Shown here in pieces: positions 1-9,762 of a stretch of DNA of 64,000 nucleotides. The notes below the pieces were generated by a model. It made no database searches, was not told the origin of the DNA, and was given only the letters and a program-made list of their open reading frames with translations. Made by a program: the position numbers and the translations under genes. Source of the stretch: Leptospiraceae bacterium (lineage in GTDB: Bacteria > Spirochaetota > Leptospiria > Leptospirales > Leptonemataceae); assembly GCA_026418015.1 (NCBI GenBank), contig JAOACE010000013.1:186001-250000 (forward strand). The letters are read 5' to 3'. Every line of letters begins with the position of its first letter. Positions within the stretch are counted from its first letter, which is position 1.

Positions 1-106
1 ATGTATTATCCTTTTTCTAATTATATAAAATAATTATGACACTGAATTTCTATTAAAAGATAAAATCCATCATTTTTTGATTTTCCAAATAAAAACAAAT
101 TCGAGA

Positions 107-478
107 TTATATGATTCCATTTTGTTCTAAATATCTCCTTATGATTGTATTTTCTTTTAAATCTGCTTTTTTTAAACATTTTTTTGCTTCTTCTCTATTT
201 ATAGCAAGCATTGCTTTTATTATTTCTAGAAGTTCATACGTATCTTTTTCCTTCGAAAGCATTTTGCATAACTCGGGAATTGCCATAGAAACTTTTCTTT
301 TACCTAGAACATATATCACAAACATTCTATTTTGCGTAATGGGGCTCTTTAAACCTAAAATAAGCTTTTCGTCATAAGATAATATACTAAATCTCGATAG
401 ATCAGCACCACAATTAGAACAAACATTATCTTCTTCTTTTAATTCGTACCAACAATAAGGACAGAACCATTTTGTCAT
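107..478 (-). CDS. Zinc-ribbon protein with HEAT-like C-terminal part
   Basis: A 123-residue protein of unknown function. Residues 6-24 hold two CxxC pairs (CPYC and CSNC), a classic zinc ribbon. The rest is helical and resembles one or two HEAT-type repeats (VLGKRKVSMAIPELCKML, then a second helix pair). This ribbon-plus-HEAT layout is common in small bacterial scaffold proteins. It lies downstream of uvrB on the same strand with about 100 bases between them, so it may have its own transcript. The ATG start is clear but no strong ribosome binding site is seen. The fold is fairly sure; the function is not known. Confidence 0.75.
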   Translation of the reverse strand: MTKWFCPYCWYELKEEDNVCSNCGADLSRFSILSYDEKLILGLKSPITQNRMFVIYVLGKRKVSMAIPELCKMLSKEKDTYELLEIIKAMLAINREEAKKCLKKADLKENTIIRRYLEQNGII

Positions 479-583
479 AATATATTTTAATAATTTTTAT
501 TTATAATATTATCTATATTGCCACCTTACTGTTTATAAATTATAGACACTTTTTTTGATTTTTTTTGCACTTTTTTTTACTAT

Positions 584-2647
584 TTATCTTCTTTTTTTTC
601 TTGTAGAAGGCTTCTTTTGTTTTAACTCGTAAATTTTTTGATCTGTTGTAATTTTTTTTGGAACTGATTTTCCTTCGAGACTTAACATCAAGTCTCTTAA
701 AAGAGCAGCTTTTTCGAAATCCAATTTTTCAGCAGCGTCTAACATTGCTTTTTTTATTTTTTCTATTTTTTCGGAAGTTTTAAGGTGTTGGAGGTTGAGT
801 TCTTTTTCTAATTCTTCGAAGCTTTTGATTTCTTCTTCGATTTCTTGTAATTCGATATCGCGTGGCAAAATATCATCAATTCGTTTTTTGATAGATTCTG
901 GTGTAATGTTATGTTTTCTATTATATTCTTCTTGTATTTTTCGACGTCTTTGTGTTTCTTCGATTGCAACCTTCATCGATGGTGTGATTTTATCTGCATA
1001 CAAGATTGCCATTCCATCGATGTTTCGCGCTGCTCGTCCAATCGTCTGAATCAGCGATCTTGCATCCCTTAAAAATCCTTCTTTATCTGCATCCAAAATT
1101 GCCACAAGTGAAACTTCTGGTATATCGAGCCCTTCTCTAAGAAGATTCACACCAACAACTACATCATAAATTCCTTTACGTAAATCGCGAATAATTTCTA
1201 CTCTTTCTATTGTATCTATTTCGGAATGTAAATATGCAACAGATATATCTAAATCGCGTAAGTAATCGGTTAAATCTTCTGCCATCTTAATTGTTAAAGT
1301 AGTCACAAGAGTTCTTTGTTTTTTTTGTATACGCTTTTTAATTTCTAAGATCAAATCTTCTATTTGATCTTTGGTAGGACGAACTTCTACAATGGGATCT
1401 AACAATCCCGTAGGTCTTACTAATTGCTCAACGATTACTTGTGCACGTTTTAATTCGTATTCAGAAGGTGTTGCAGAAACATATAAAACATTCTTCGCTT
1501 TTTTTTCAAATTCTTCGAAATTTAGTGGTCGGTTATCCAATGCAGAAGGTAAACGAAAACCAAAATCAACTAAGGTTTGTTTTCTTGAACGATCACCATT
1601 ATACATTCCGCGAATTTGAGGGATCGTAACATGGCTTTCGTCAATAATTACCCAAAAATCATCGGGGAAATAATCTAATAAAGTTGCTGGTGGTTCTCCC
1701 GGTTTTCTTCCAGATAGATGTCGCGAATAATTTTCTATCCCATTACAATAGCCTAATTCTAAGAGCATTTCTATATCATATTTTGTCCTCATCTCGATTC
1801 GTTCTGCTTCTAAGTATTTTCCTTGTTTTTTAAAAAATTCTATTTGCTCTTTTAGCTCTTCTTCGATGGCTTTTACCGCTTCTTTTAACCTTGGTGGAGA
1901 GGTAATAAAATGCTTTGCAGGATAAATAATAATACGATCTAATTTTTCTAATATTTTTCCCGTTAGTGGATCAATTAAACTTATGGAATCAATTTCATCA
2001 CCAAACCATTCTACACGAACTGCTTCGTGTCTATAAGCAGGAAAGATTTCTATTGTATCTCCTCTTACGCGAAATGTTCCACGTGTAAAATTTATGTCAT
2101 TTCTAGTATATTGAATATGAATCAATTGTTTTAGAACATCATCTCTTTCGATCGTTAAACCTTTATCGAGTAATACAACACTTTCTCGATATTCTTCTGG
2201 CGAACCTAATCCATAAATAGCAGAAACAGAAGCAACAATTATAACATCTCTTCTTTCTAGTAATGCAGAAGTTGCTCTTAACCTTAACCGATCGATTTCT
2301 TCGTTTATACTTGCATCTTTTTCGATGTACAAATCAGATGTAGGAACGTATGCCTCTGGTTGATAGTAATCGTAATAAGAAACAAAATATTCCACAGCAT
2401 TTTCGGGGAAAAATTCTTTAAATTCTTTATAAAGTTGAGCTGCCAATGTTTTATTGTGGGTTAAAACTAATATAGGCTTTTGAATTCTTTCTACAAAACC
2501 AGCCATTGTAAATGTCTTTCCCGAACCAGTAACCCCGACTAAGCATAACTGATTTTTTCCCGAATTAGCTGCATTGCTTAATTCTTCGATGGCTTTGGGT
2601 TGATCTCCAGCTGGTTGATAATTCGAAACTAGTTTAAACCTTTTCAT
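584..2647 (-). CDS. uvrB: Excinuclease ABC subunit B
   Basis: DNA-damage recognition helicase of nucleotide excision repair, which receives DNA from UvrA and positions UvrC. The 687-residue length is normal for UvrB. The N-terminus has the Walker A motif GVTGSGKT, followed by the tyrosine-rich beta-hairpin ([16 protein letters not shown]) that clamps DNA. Helicase motifs follow ([32 protein letters not shown] written here only in part: [12 protein letters not shown]). A C-terminal UVR motif (about residues 625-660) binds UvrC. The start overlaps the end of the upstream RsbW-like gene by 14 bases, so the two are probably translated from one mRNA. No damaged motif was seen. Confidence 0.98.
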   Translation of the reverse strand: MKRFKLVSNYQPAGDQPKAIEELSNAANSGKNQLCLVGVTGSGKTFTMAGFVERIQKPILVLTHNKTLAAQLYKEFKEFFPENAVEYFVSYYDYYQPEAYVPTSDLYIEKDASINEEIDRLRLRATSALLERRDVIIVASVSAIYGLGSPEEYRESVVLLDKGLTIERDDVLKQLIHIQYTRNDINFTRGTFRVRGDTIEIFPAYRHEAVRVEWFGDEIDSISLIDPLTGKILEKLDRIIIYPAKHFITSPPRLKEAVKAIEEELKEQIEFFKKQGKYLEAERIEMRTKYDIEMLLELGYCNGIENYSRHLSGRKPGEPPATLLDYFPDDFWVIIDESHVTIPQIRGMYNGDRSRKQTLVDFGFRLPSALDNRPLNFEEFEKKAKNVLYVSATPSEYELKRAQVIVEQLVRPTGLLDPIVEVRPTKDQIEDLILEIKKRIQKKQRTLVTTLTIKMAEDLTDYLRDLDISVAYLHSEIDTIERVEIIRDLRKGIYDVVVGVNLLREGLDIPEVSLVAILDADKEGFLRDARSLIQTIGRAARNIDGMAILYADKITPSMKVAIEETQRRRKIQEEYNRKHNITPESIKKRIDDILPRDIELQEIEEEIKSFEELEKELNLQHLKTSEKIEKIKKAMLDAAEKLDFEKAALLRDLMLSLEGKSVPKKITTDQKIYELKQKKPSTRKKRR

Positions 2648-3284
2648 TTTTATTTTTAACAGAAATTAACTTCTTTGCCTGAAATATTGCTAATTTTTTA
2701 TCTTCTATAAGGTTGATATCCATTTCGTCAAAAAGTTTAGACATTACAAGCATTCCCCTCATTAATGTTATGGAACTATTGTATTTACCATTTTCGATAT
2801 CTTTTTGTATTTCGGGAATCTTATATTTATTTTGAATTTCTATATAAAAAGTATAATTTTCTATAAAATACTTAACATATATTTTATCTTCTGAAGAATA
2901 TTTAACAGCATTCTCTGTTGCTTCTATGGAAGCAATCACTATATCGTAAATAATCTCCTCGTCGACTTTATGGTAATTCAAAAAAGATAATAAACGCGAA
3001 CGAACATACTGAATAGGAGAATAATTTAAATTGGAAGGTGCAAAATATTCTACAAAACGCGAAAATTTCATTTCTAAATTGTATTTATACTCATTTTTAA
3101 GGTTTTGATTGTTAACAAATACATTGTTTTTAATCAATTGATGAAATTCTTTCGTAAATTCTTTATAAGATAAATCATAAGAATTAAACAAAAAAATATT
3201 CCAAAAATAGAATTCTTTTATATTTCCAAATAAACCTTCTTTACCCATCTGAATAATTTGTGTCTCTAATTTATTTTGAATCAT
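2634..3284 (-). CDS. RsbW-like HATPase domain protein
   Basis: A 216-residue cytoplasmic protein. The second half (about residues 85-210) matches the HATPase_c_2 fold of anti-sigma-factor kinases: an N-box ([12 protein letters not shown]) with the expected Glu and Asn, and a later glycine-containing helix ([15 protein letters not shown]). The first 80 residues are not recognised. Such proteins are usually Ser kinases acting on STAS-domain partners; a STAS protein is encoded at 21405-21770. It overlaps the permease gene upstream (14 bases) and uvrB downstream (14 bases), forming a tight three-gene operon. The link to DNA repair is only positional. The family is likely; the target is unknown. 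Confidence 0.75.
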   Translation of the reverse strand: MIQNKLETQIIQMGKEGLFGNIKEFYFWNIFLFNSYDLSYKEFTKEFHQLIKNNVFVNNQNLKNEYKYNLEMKFSRFVEYFAPSNLNYSPIQYVRSRLLSFLNYHKVDEEIIYDIVIASIEATENAVKYSSEDKIYVKYFIENYTFYIEIQNKYKIPEIQKDIENGKYNSSITLMRGMLVMSKLFDEMDINLIEDKKLAIFQAKKLISVKNKNEKV

Positions 3285-4164
3285 TCTTAAATGCTAACAG
3301 TATGTTACTTGAAAAAATCAATAATCCCCCAACCCATGCTAACAAAGAAAAAGGTTCTTCTAAAAAAAACCAACCATACAAAATCGCTATTGGAATCCTT
3401 AACTGTGATACAACACTTCCCGTTGTAGCATCTAAATAGTGATATGATATTGTTAAGAGCCATTGTCCTAATACACCCATTATTGCTGATGCCAGTAGAT
3501 AATATAAATCTAATTTATCAAGTAAAAATATTTTTTTATAGCAAAAAGGTAAAGAAAGTATCGTACCGATAAAAAACATCCAAAAAAGGATAATTTCTGA
3601 ACGAGCAACATGTACAGAACCTCTTAATGCTACTATCGCTAAAGAAGCAATTACACCAGAGGCTAATCCCAAAAAATCAGAAAAAAGTATGTGTTGTGTA
3701 AGTTCAAGGATAGGTTCATAAAAATATAAAAATATTCCCAACAAACATAATAATAAACTAATGATTGTTTTAAAATCTGGATATTCTTTTAAAAGCGGAC
3801 CAGAAATAAGGGCAACAAAAGCTGGGTAGGTCATATTTAAAACATTCGCTCTACCAGTTTCTCCTAACTGTACAGCATAGTAAAACAAAACAACAGCAAT
3901 GCTATTAAAAACACCTCTATATATTACTGGTAGAGGTATTTTAATATTAATTTGAATTTTTTTATAAATAATAATAATTAAAAAAAATATACAACCAATA
4001 TAATATCGATAAAATGCATAAATAAAGGCATCTGAATCAGTATTCATTTTAAGACCTTTATGAACCATTACCGTTGCAAAATAAAAGAAAAAAGCACTTA
4101 AAGAATTATAAAATATGCCTTTTAAACTTTTCTTATCTTTAAAGTAATAAATGAATTGACTCAC
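3271..4164 (-). CDS. EamA/DMT-family transporter
   Basis: A 297-residue inner-membrane protein with about ten hydrophobic segments in two five-helix halves, the layout of drug/metabolite transporters (EamA, RhaT-like). The second half carries the typical end pattern PIAILYGWFFLEEPFS, near the most conserved EamA segment. The substrate cannot be told. The start is GTG at 4162-4164. It is the first gene of the EamA-HATPase-uvrB group and overlaps the next gene by 14 bases. It is divergent from the nitrilase-like gene with only 28 bases between start codons, so the promoters must overlap. Confidence 0.85.
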   Translation of the reverse strand: MSQFIYYFKDKKSLKGIFYNSLSAFFFYFATVMVHKGLKMNTDSDAFIYAFYRYYIGCIFFLIIIIYKKIQINIKIPLPVIYRGVFNSIAVVLFYYAVQLGETGRANVLNMTYPAFVALISGPLLKEYPDFKTIISLLLCLLGIFLYFYEPILELTQHILFSDFLGLASGVIASLAIVALRGSVHVARSEIILFWMFFIGTILSLPFCYKKIFLLDKLDLYYLLASAIMGVLGQWLLTISYHYLDATTGSVVSQLRIPIAILYGWFFLEEPFSLLAWVGGLLIFSSNILLAFKNDSK

Positions 4165-4184
4165 AAGTTCAATTATTCGATTTA
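4156..4184 (+). promoter_or_regulatory. Candidate promoter for the nitrilase-like gene
   Basis: TTGACT at 4156-4161, 17 bases, then GATTTA at 4179-4184, followed by 8 bases and the ATG at 4193. The -10 match is weak. Its distance to the ATG equals that in the better promoters at 36697-36726 and 62083-62110, implying an mRNA that begins at or just before the start codon. The -35 box extends to the base before the GTG of the divergent permease gene. Confidence 0.4.
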
Positions 4185-4192
4185 TTCCTAAT

Positions 4193-4894
4193 ATGCCACT
4201 AATAAAAGTAAGTATCTTTCAAAAAAATTTAAACGAAGGTTTAAACATCAACGTAATTAAAAGATTATTACACGCAAAATCTGATATGATGGTTTTACCA
4301 GAATATTTTAGTGCAGATGTAAATGCCAAGTCTTTACAACAAATACAAGATAGAACTAAAAGTGCATTAGACTGGTTAATCAAATTAAATCATACCTACA
4401 AAGGAATTATCGTTGGTGGTAGCGTAATTAAACGCGAAGAAGATGGAAAAATGTTTAATGCATGTCCCATCATTTACAACGGAGATATTATTGATTGGTA
4501 CTATAAAAGAAATTTATCCAACGAAGAAAAAAACATCCTAACTCCTGGTACTGAACCGGGTATTTTTATTTTAAACAATATTCGCTTTTCTGTTCTTATT
4601 GGAGAAGATGTTTTACAAGAATCATTTTTTAAAGAATTAAAAGAACAAGGTATTAAGCTGATTTTTATAGTTAATAAATCATTTAAAGAAGATAGCATCT
4701 ATTACGAAGAAATTTTGATGAAACATTCCAAAGACAACCAACAAGTATTTGTAAAATGCGATGCAGTAGGTTCCTTTCTTGATAAAAAACTAAAAGGAAA
4801 ATCGATGTTAGTTCATCCCAATGGTATTAGCTGGCATGTAACAGAACAAGAACAAGAAATGCAAATATACAAAGAAATCATGGTGCAGGTATAA
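4193..4894 (+). CDS. Nitrilase-fold protein lacking the catalytic cysteine
   Basis: A 233-residue protein of the carbon-nitrogen hydrolase superfamily, which normally cleaves amides or nitriles with a Glu-Lys-Cys triad. The Glu is present in VLPEYF (Glu37) and the Lys in YYKRNL (Lys105). The segment that should read I-C-x-D instead reads VLIGEDV, putting Gly137 where the nucleophile Cys should be. The protein is also short for the family (usually 260-300), mainly at the C-terminus. It may be a non-catalytic binding or regulatory protein. It ends exactly where convergent xseA ends, with no base between the two stop codons. Confidence 0.75.
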   Translation: MPLIKVSIFQKNLNEGLNINVIKRLLHAKSDMMVLPEYFSADVNAKSLQQIQDRTKSALDWLIKLNHTYKGIIVGGSVIKREEDGKMFNACPIIYNGDIIDWYYKRNLSNEEKNILTPGTEPGIFILNNIRFSVLIGEDVLQESFFKELKEQGIKLIFIVNKSFKEDSIYYEEILMKHSKDNQQVFVKCDAVGSFLDKKLKGKSMLVHPNGISWHVTEQEQEMQIYKEIMVQV

Positions 4895-6178
4895 TTATTC
4901 TTTTTTTTGAATATTCTCTACTTTTGCATGGACAACATCTTCTAAAAAATGTATGAATATTTTATCTTTTTGTTTAATTTCGCTTCCTTTTTTGATGATT
5001 TTATTCTGCTTGTCTGTTACGTATGCATATCCTCTTTTTAAGGGTGCATGGGGGTTTAGTTGTTTTAATTTTTCTTCTAGAACTTGCAGTTGAAAATATT
5101 TTTGCTTTAATAAATTTATAAAATTTCTTTTTAATCTATCTTCTAATTGATCTAAATATTGATAGTAATCTAAGAATAAATTTTGGGGTTCTTTCCATAT
5201 ATATCTTTTAGAAATAGAATGCCATTTTTCTTTATAAAAATTTAGTCTATAAATCAACAAGCTTTGGATTTTTTTTATATAATATTCGATTTTTTCTTTT
5301 TTTTCTTCTATAATAGGAACACATTTTTGAGCAGCTTCTGTTGGAGTGATTGCCACAACATCGGCTGCATATTCGCATAAAGGACGATCAATTTGATGTC
5401 CTACCGCAGAAACAACTGGAACTGTGGAATCTGCAAAAGCCCTTACAACATCTTCTTCGCTAAATATAATCAGATCTTCGAAAGAGCCACCACCACGACC
5501 TACTATAATTACATCTATCTTATAAACAGGATTGTTTAAAATCTTTATAGCATTAATGATACTTTCTTTTGCTTTTTCTCCTTGTACATGACACGGAGCA
5601 ATATAAATATTGATTTGTGGAAACCTACTTTTTGCAACTTTTATAATATCTCTTAAAGCTGCACCAGAATCAGAAGTCGCAATGCCTAAATTCAACGGAA
5701 CTTCGGGAATCTTTTTCTTTCTTTCTAAAGCAAACAATCCTTCATCTTGTAATTTTTTATACGTTGCAAGAATCTTTCGTAAAATATTACCGATAGAATT
5801 TGCATCAGAAATTTTTTCTACATTTAGTTGGCAGTGACCATTCTTTTTATAAACCCGAATATCACCAAAAGCACGGATGATTTTACCATCTTTGATTTCT
5901 ACTCCATTTAACGTATCCCTAACTTGATTTTGCAGAAAATAAACACATTCTAAATTTGTATGTTCATCTTTTAGAGAAAAATATATATGACCACTTTGCG
6001 TATTTTTTTTAAAATTATAAACTTCTCCTTCTACCCAAATATTTTTTAATTCTTTTTGTGCATGAATAATTTCATAAAGTTTATTTACTACATCTTTTGG
6101 AGTAAAGATAGGTTCATCTTCCAATTCTGCTTTTTGTTGGATTAATTCTAAGATCTTTACAGAAGTTAATTCATCCAT
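4895..6178 (-). CDS. xseA: Exodeoxyribonuclease VII large subunit
   Basis: Catalytic subunit of the single-strand exonuclease VII. The 427 residues hold an N-terminal OB-fold (about 22-120: IWVEGEVYNFKK, HIYFSLKDE) and the exonuclease core with GIATSDSGAALRDI, VIIVGRGGGSFEDLIIFSEE and AVGHQIDRPLCEYAADVVAITPTEAA, all hallmark motifs. A helical region and the short C-terminal domain (LNPHAPLKRGYAYV) follow. No xseB is adjacent or elsewhere in the window. The gene lies 12 bases downstream of the AI-2E-type permease gene on the same strand. Confidence 0.97.
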   Translation of the reverse strand: MDELTSVKILELIQQKAELEDEPIFTPKDVVNKLYEIIHAQKELKNIWVEGEVYNFKKNTQSGHIYFSLKDEHTNLECVYFLQNQVRDTLNGVEIKDGKIIRAFGDIRVYKKNGHCQLNVEKISDANSIGNILRKILATYKKLQDEGLFALERKKKIPEVPLNLGIATSDSGAALRDIIKVAKSRFPQINIYIAPCHVQGEKAKESIINAIKILNNPVYKIDVIIVGRGGGSFEDLIIFSEEDVVRAFADSTVPVVSAVGHQIDRPLCEYAADVVAITPTEAAQKCVPIIEEKKEKIEYYIKKIQSLLIYRLNFYKEKWHSISKRYIWKEPQNLFLDYYQYLDQLEDRLKRNFINLLKQKYFQLQVLEEKLKQLNPHAPLKRGYAYVTDKQNKIIKKGSEIKQKDKIFIHFLEDVVHAKVENIQKKE

Positions 6179-6190
6179 TATCTATTTTAT

Positions 6191-7312
6191 TTATAGAGGA
6201 TTTTTTTGGGATGTGTCAACTCTATTTTCGTTTTTAATCAAAGGATAAAGCCGCCAAATAATGATAAATAAAGCAAGACTTAAAGGACCGAGAATAATTC
6301 CTGTTATACCAAATTCTTTCAATCCACCAATGATAGCCAAAAAAAGTAGAATTGATGGAATCCCAATTTGTTTGTTCAAAATTTTTGGTTTAACAACATT
6401 TTCTAACACAAGAAAAGACGTTAAACAATAAATAGTCAAAAAGATTGCCCAACCAATACTATGTTTTACAAAATATAAATATAAACTTGCAGGTAGCCAA
6501 ACAATAGAAGTTCCTAAAACTGGGACGATAGAAAAGATTGCAGCTAAAAAACCATAAAGTATGACATTAGGAATACCAGCTAACAAGAATCCAAATGCTA
6601 AAAAAATTCCTTGTAATATCGAAATCAAGATATTTCCTTTTAAGATGGCAGAAGTTACCAACTTTAACTCATTCTTAAATTCATCCATCAAAGATTGATC
6701 AAAAGGAAGCATTTTAGAAAAACTAACATAAAAACTATGTCCATCGCGCAACAAAAAATACAATATAACAAAGCCTAATAGTATATAAATGATTATTTTT
6801 AGAGTAAAACTTAAACTAATTAAAAAAACATTATAAGCACCACCTACTATGCCCGAAAGATTGAATATACTAAAATAATCTGGATATTCTTTTATTAAGT
6901 ATCCTAAACGATTTAAAAATGTTAACCAAAAAAAAGGATCTTCTGTTAAAAGACTAATCAAGCTATCGAAATTTAAAGCGACTTTTATAATATCTCCAGT
7001 TTCAATGCTACTTTTTATAAGAGTGAATAAAAATATCATTTCTTCGATAAGCAAATAAATTAGCAAACTAATAGGTCCAACAACAAATAGAAGAATCAAC
7101 AAAATAGAAAGCAATGTTGATAAATCTTTATATTTTAGGTAATTTATCAATTTTTTGTTATATTTATCGAATATTACATAGAGTAAAAAAGCAAAAAAGA
7201 TAGGCCAGACAAAAGCTCGTAAAGTATAAATTACTAGAATAAAAGAACCAAACAAGAATATAATCAAAAATAAAGTCTGAATTACAAAATATGTCTTATT
7301 ATTTTCATTCAT
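6191..7312 (-). CDS. AI-2E-type (UPF0118) membrane permease
   Basis: A 373-residue integral membrane protein with about eight hydrophobic helices. Two early helices are followed by a long amphipathic segment (about 60-200) and a C-terminal helix bundle with GIPNVILYGFLAAIFSIVPVLG and GLKEFGITGIILGPLSLALF-type motifs (shown in pieces: IFSIVPVLGTSIVWLPA, GITGIILGPLSLAL). These are diagnostic for the PF01594 family, whose members export small metabolites, AI-2 or ions. It overlaps the upstream lipoprotein gene by 8 bases and precedes xseA by 12 bases. The substrate cannot be predicted. Confidence 0.9.
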   Translation of the reverse strand: MNENNKTYFVIQTLFLIIFLFGSFILVIYTLRAFVWPIFFAFLLYVIFDKYNKKLINYLKYKDLSTLLSILLILLFVVGPISLLIYLLIEEMIFLFTLIKSSIETGDIIKVALNFDSLISLLTEDPFFWLTFLNRLGYLIKEYPDYFSIFNLSGIVGGAYNVFLISLSFTLKIIIYILLGFVILYFLLRDGHSFYVSFSKMLPFDQSLMDEFKNELKLVTSAILKGNILISILQGIFLAFGFLLAGIPNVILYGFLAAIFSIVPVLGTSIVWLPASLYLYFVKHSIGWAIFLTIYCLTSFLVLENVVKPKILNKQIGIPSILLFLAIIGGLKEFGITGIILGPLSLALFIIIWRLYPLIKNENRVDTSQKNPL

Positions 7313-7763
7313 CTGTGAGTTTTTTTAAATAAATTTTTATTATTGTTTTTTTCGTTTTTTCTATTACAATACTTAAATTGCGGTTAAAAAAATCTTGTGC
7401 ATTAAGAAAATAAATCCATCTATCATTATCTTGAATTTGTTTTGATTGTAATATTTGCCATTCTTTAACTATTAAAATTTTTTTATAAAAATTCAATACT
7501 TTATCATTTTCGGAATGATCAACTTCCAACAACAATGCATATTGATCTGGCTGCCATATTCCTGTTCTTTCTAAATGTACAAAATAAGCAATCTTTGAAC
7601 TAGGATAGATTAAATCAACAGGAAAATTTGTTTTTTCTAATTCACTCCAAGAGGGCTTTTGGAATAAAAATAAAGATTTAGAAACTTCTATTTTTAAAGA
7701 ATCGCTTTGATTTACACAACTAGACAAAAAAATAAAAAATAAAAATATATAAAAACTTCTCAT
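7305..7763 (-). CDS. Small predicted lipoprotein
   Basis: A 152-residue protein with a 15-residue hydrophobic N-terminus ending in LSSCVNQ. This is a plausible spirochaetal lipobox, so the mature protein would start at the Cys and be anchored in a membrane. The mature part has no motif that I recognise. It overlaps the downstream permease gene by 8 bases and the upstream XPB-N-like gene by an ATGA (7760-7763), so the genes are translationally coupled. The function is unknown. Confidence 0.7.
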   Translation of the reverse strand: MRSFYIFLFFIFLSSCVNQSDSLKIEVSKSLFLFQKPSWSELEKTNFPVDLIYPSSKIAYFVHLERTGIWQPDQYALLLEVDHSENDKVLNFYKKILIVKEWQILQSKQIQDNDRWIYFLNAQDFFNRNLSIVIEKTKKTIIKIYLKKLTDE

Positions 7764-9757
7764 CGGATCAGTTTTACCAATAAATTTAATTTTTCGGAAA
7801 TTTCAATAACATACTGAATGCTTTCGGGTTCTATTATGATAGTTGTTGGGCTTAATTGTTCTATAATGATATCTTTATCGCTAATTTGCCCTAACAACAA
7901 CTCCATGTGATTAGGTTCTCTGGTTTTTACCACGACACATTCATCCGTTATAGAAACTAATGGTATGTTGTTTTTCCATTCGTTAATAGAGAATAAAAGG
8001 TTTTGAGGAAGTTCTGTTAGAGAAGTTTTCTCCAGAAAATGAACAAAATTATCAACATCTTCATTAATCATCCATGCATTATAAAAAGAATCTCTTGTAA
8101 ATTGAAAGGTATAAATATTTTCGAAGGATTTTAATTCACAAAATACTTTTAACTTATACAAACCGTTTAGAGACAATTTTTCTGGGAATGCAATAATAGA
8201 TAAATCTGGGTTTATAGCAATTGCACCTTTCTCGTCATCTTTTTTAATAGGTGTTTTTTTGACTAAATGCAATCCCAATTCGGAAAAAGAAATCCATCTA
8301 TCGGGATACTCTACTTTTAGATAACCAAATAATTGTAAATAAAATAACGATGATGTTAGTTCTTTAATATAATTAGATAAATTATCTGGAAAATCTTTGA
8401 TAGTAAAATTTTTATCTAGAATAATATTTTCTCGGATCAAAAGTGCCATGATAACATAATAAATATTTCTCTCTTGCTTTAATAACGTTTTTATAACAGC
8501 TTGATGAATTTTCTTTTTGTAGAATGGTACGTATAGAGGTTCAAAAACTTCTTCGTATGGAATAATTCGCTCTTCGGATTCTTCGATAGCTTTTAACGTT
8601 TTTTTAAGTAATTCTAAAGGATCATCTTTTAAGATTTCTTCCCAATCATTTCTTAATACAATGTCGTCTTTTTTTATTCTAACGATATCTAAAATTCGCA
8701 TTACAGTCAAGATTAACTCAACTTGAAAAATCTGACTTTTTTCTTTAAAAAGCTCAATATCAATCGGTAATAGGAAGTTTTCTGTATCTCTTAAATCTGT
8801 TTGTTTAATCTTACCAGACTTCGATAGCGTAATACCCCTTTTTAGTATGTATACAATAAGTTTTTTTATGTTAATAAAAAAATCTAAATCATTTTTGCTG
8901 ATTCTTTCTAAACTTCTTTTAACCCCTTTGGGAGATTTAGGAATAATAGGATTTTTTACAATATATTGAAACACCTCTTCGGGCATTACAAGAACGCGAA
9001 CAAATTTTTCTTCTATAAAAAAATCATCTCTTAGTAGTAATAATTTATTAAATTTTATTATAATATCTTCCCACTTTGCTTTATTTTTTTCTAATAGTTC
9101 TCTTGCTGGATTGATTTCGATTACACCACCTTGATTAAATACAGTTAAAAGTAATTCTTCTTCGATTTCGGATAATTCCGAAATTATGCGTTTCAAATTT
9201 TCTTCTATTGTTGTTAAATCAATTTTTTCTGTTTTCTGCCATATTGCATCTAACTCATTCAGCTTATCTTCTTTTTTATGTTTATTAATTATATCCACAA
9301 TGGTTTGCGAAAAAACATCAATAGGCTTATCATAATGTATTTTGATAGTTTGTGCACTTTGTGGATATGCATAATACCTGTCTAATGTATTTGTTAGACG
9401 TTCTCTATTTTTTCTTTGGTAAACTAAAAAATATCTTTTTAAAACTCCTAGTTCCATCTCTGCGGAATTTGGAGGAAGAGAAAATTTTTTCGCGATCTCC
9501 CCAAGGGTTAACATCATTTCTTCTTGAGAAATAATTTCTAAATATATTTGAATTTGAATTGCACTTAATTTTTCTAAGATACCTTTAACGAAGAATTCAT
9601 TCTCCATTGTAGCCATCAAAACTTTGATTTGACCTTTTTTATCTTTGGGAATTTTTTTAATATTCCATATGTTTAATAAACGCTTGAGTGTATTACCATC
9701 TAATTTTATTAGTTCAGTTAATAGTGGATTTTCTTCTGGTATTGTTTTTTTTGTCAT
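7760..9757 (-). CDS. XPB N-domain-like (Helicase_C_3) protein without a helicase core
   Basis: A 665-residue cytoplasmic protein. The C-terminal 180 residues match the XPB/Ssl2 N-terminal-like domain: AIAINPDLSIIAFPEKLS, a Leu-Tyr helix, YTFQFTRDSFYNAWMINE, then LPQNLLFSINEW. In other bacteria this domain precedes or accompanies an SF2 helicase, but no Walker A or DEAD/H-type motif is present here. The N-terminal part (about 1-120) looks like helical winged-helix units (LGEIAKKFSLPPNSAEMEL). Such orphan proteins occur in spirochaetes and actinobacteria. A role in DNA handling is inferred. It is divergent from lepB with five bases between the start codons. Confidence 0.75.
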   Translation of the reverse strand: MTKKTIPEENPLLTELIKLDGNTLKRLLNIWNIKKIPKDKKGQIKVLMATMENEFFVKGILEKLSAIQIQIYLEIISQEEMMLTLGEIAKKFSLPPNSAEMELGVLKRYFLVYQRKNRERLTNTLDRYYAYPQSAQTIKIHYDKPIDVFSQTIVDIINKHKKEDKLNELDAIWQKTEKIDLTTIEENLKRIISELSEIEEELLLTVFNQGGVIEINPARELLEKNKAKWEDIIIKFNKLLLLRDDFFIEEKFVRVLVMPEEVFQYIVKNPIIPKSPKGVKRSLERISKNDLDFFINIKKLIVYILKRGITLSKSGKIKQTDLRDTENFLLPIDIELFKEKSQIFQVELILTVMRILDIVRIKKDDIVLRNDWEEILKDDPLELLKKTLKAIEESEERIIPYEEVFEPLYVPFYKKKIHQAVIKTLLKQERNIYYVIMALLIRENIILDKNFTIKDFPDNLSNYIKELTSSLFYLQLFGYLKVEYPDRWISFSELGLHLVKKTPIKKDDEKGAIAINPDLSIIAFPEKLSLNGLYKLKVFCELKSFENIYTFQFTRDSFYNAWMINEDVDNFVHFLEKTSLTELPQNLLFSINEWKNNIPLVSITDECVVVKTREPNHMELLLGQISDKDIIIEQLSPTTIIIEPESIQYVIEISEKLNLLVKLIR

Positions 9758-9762
9758 AGTTT

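Noticed and set aside
1-106. Possible gene remnant at the left edge
   Set aside because: Only short AT-rich frames; nothing supports a coding or RNA feature.
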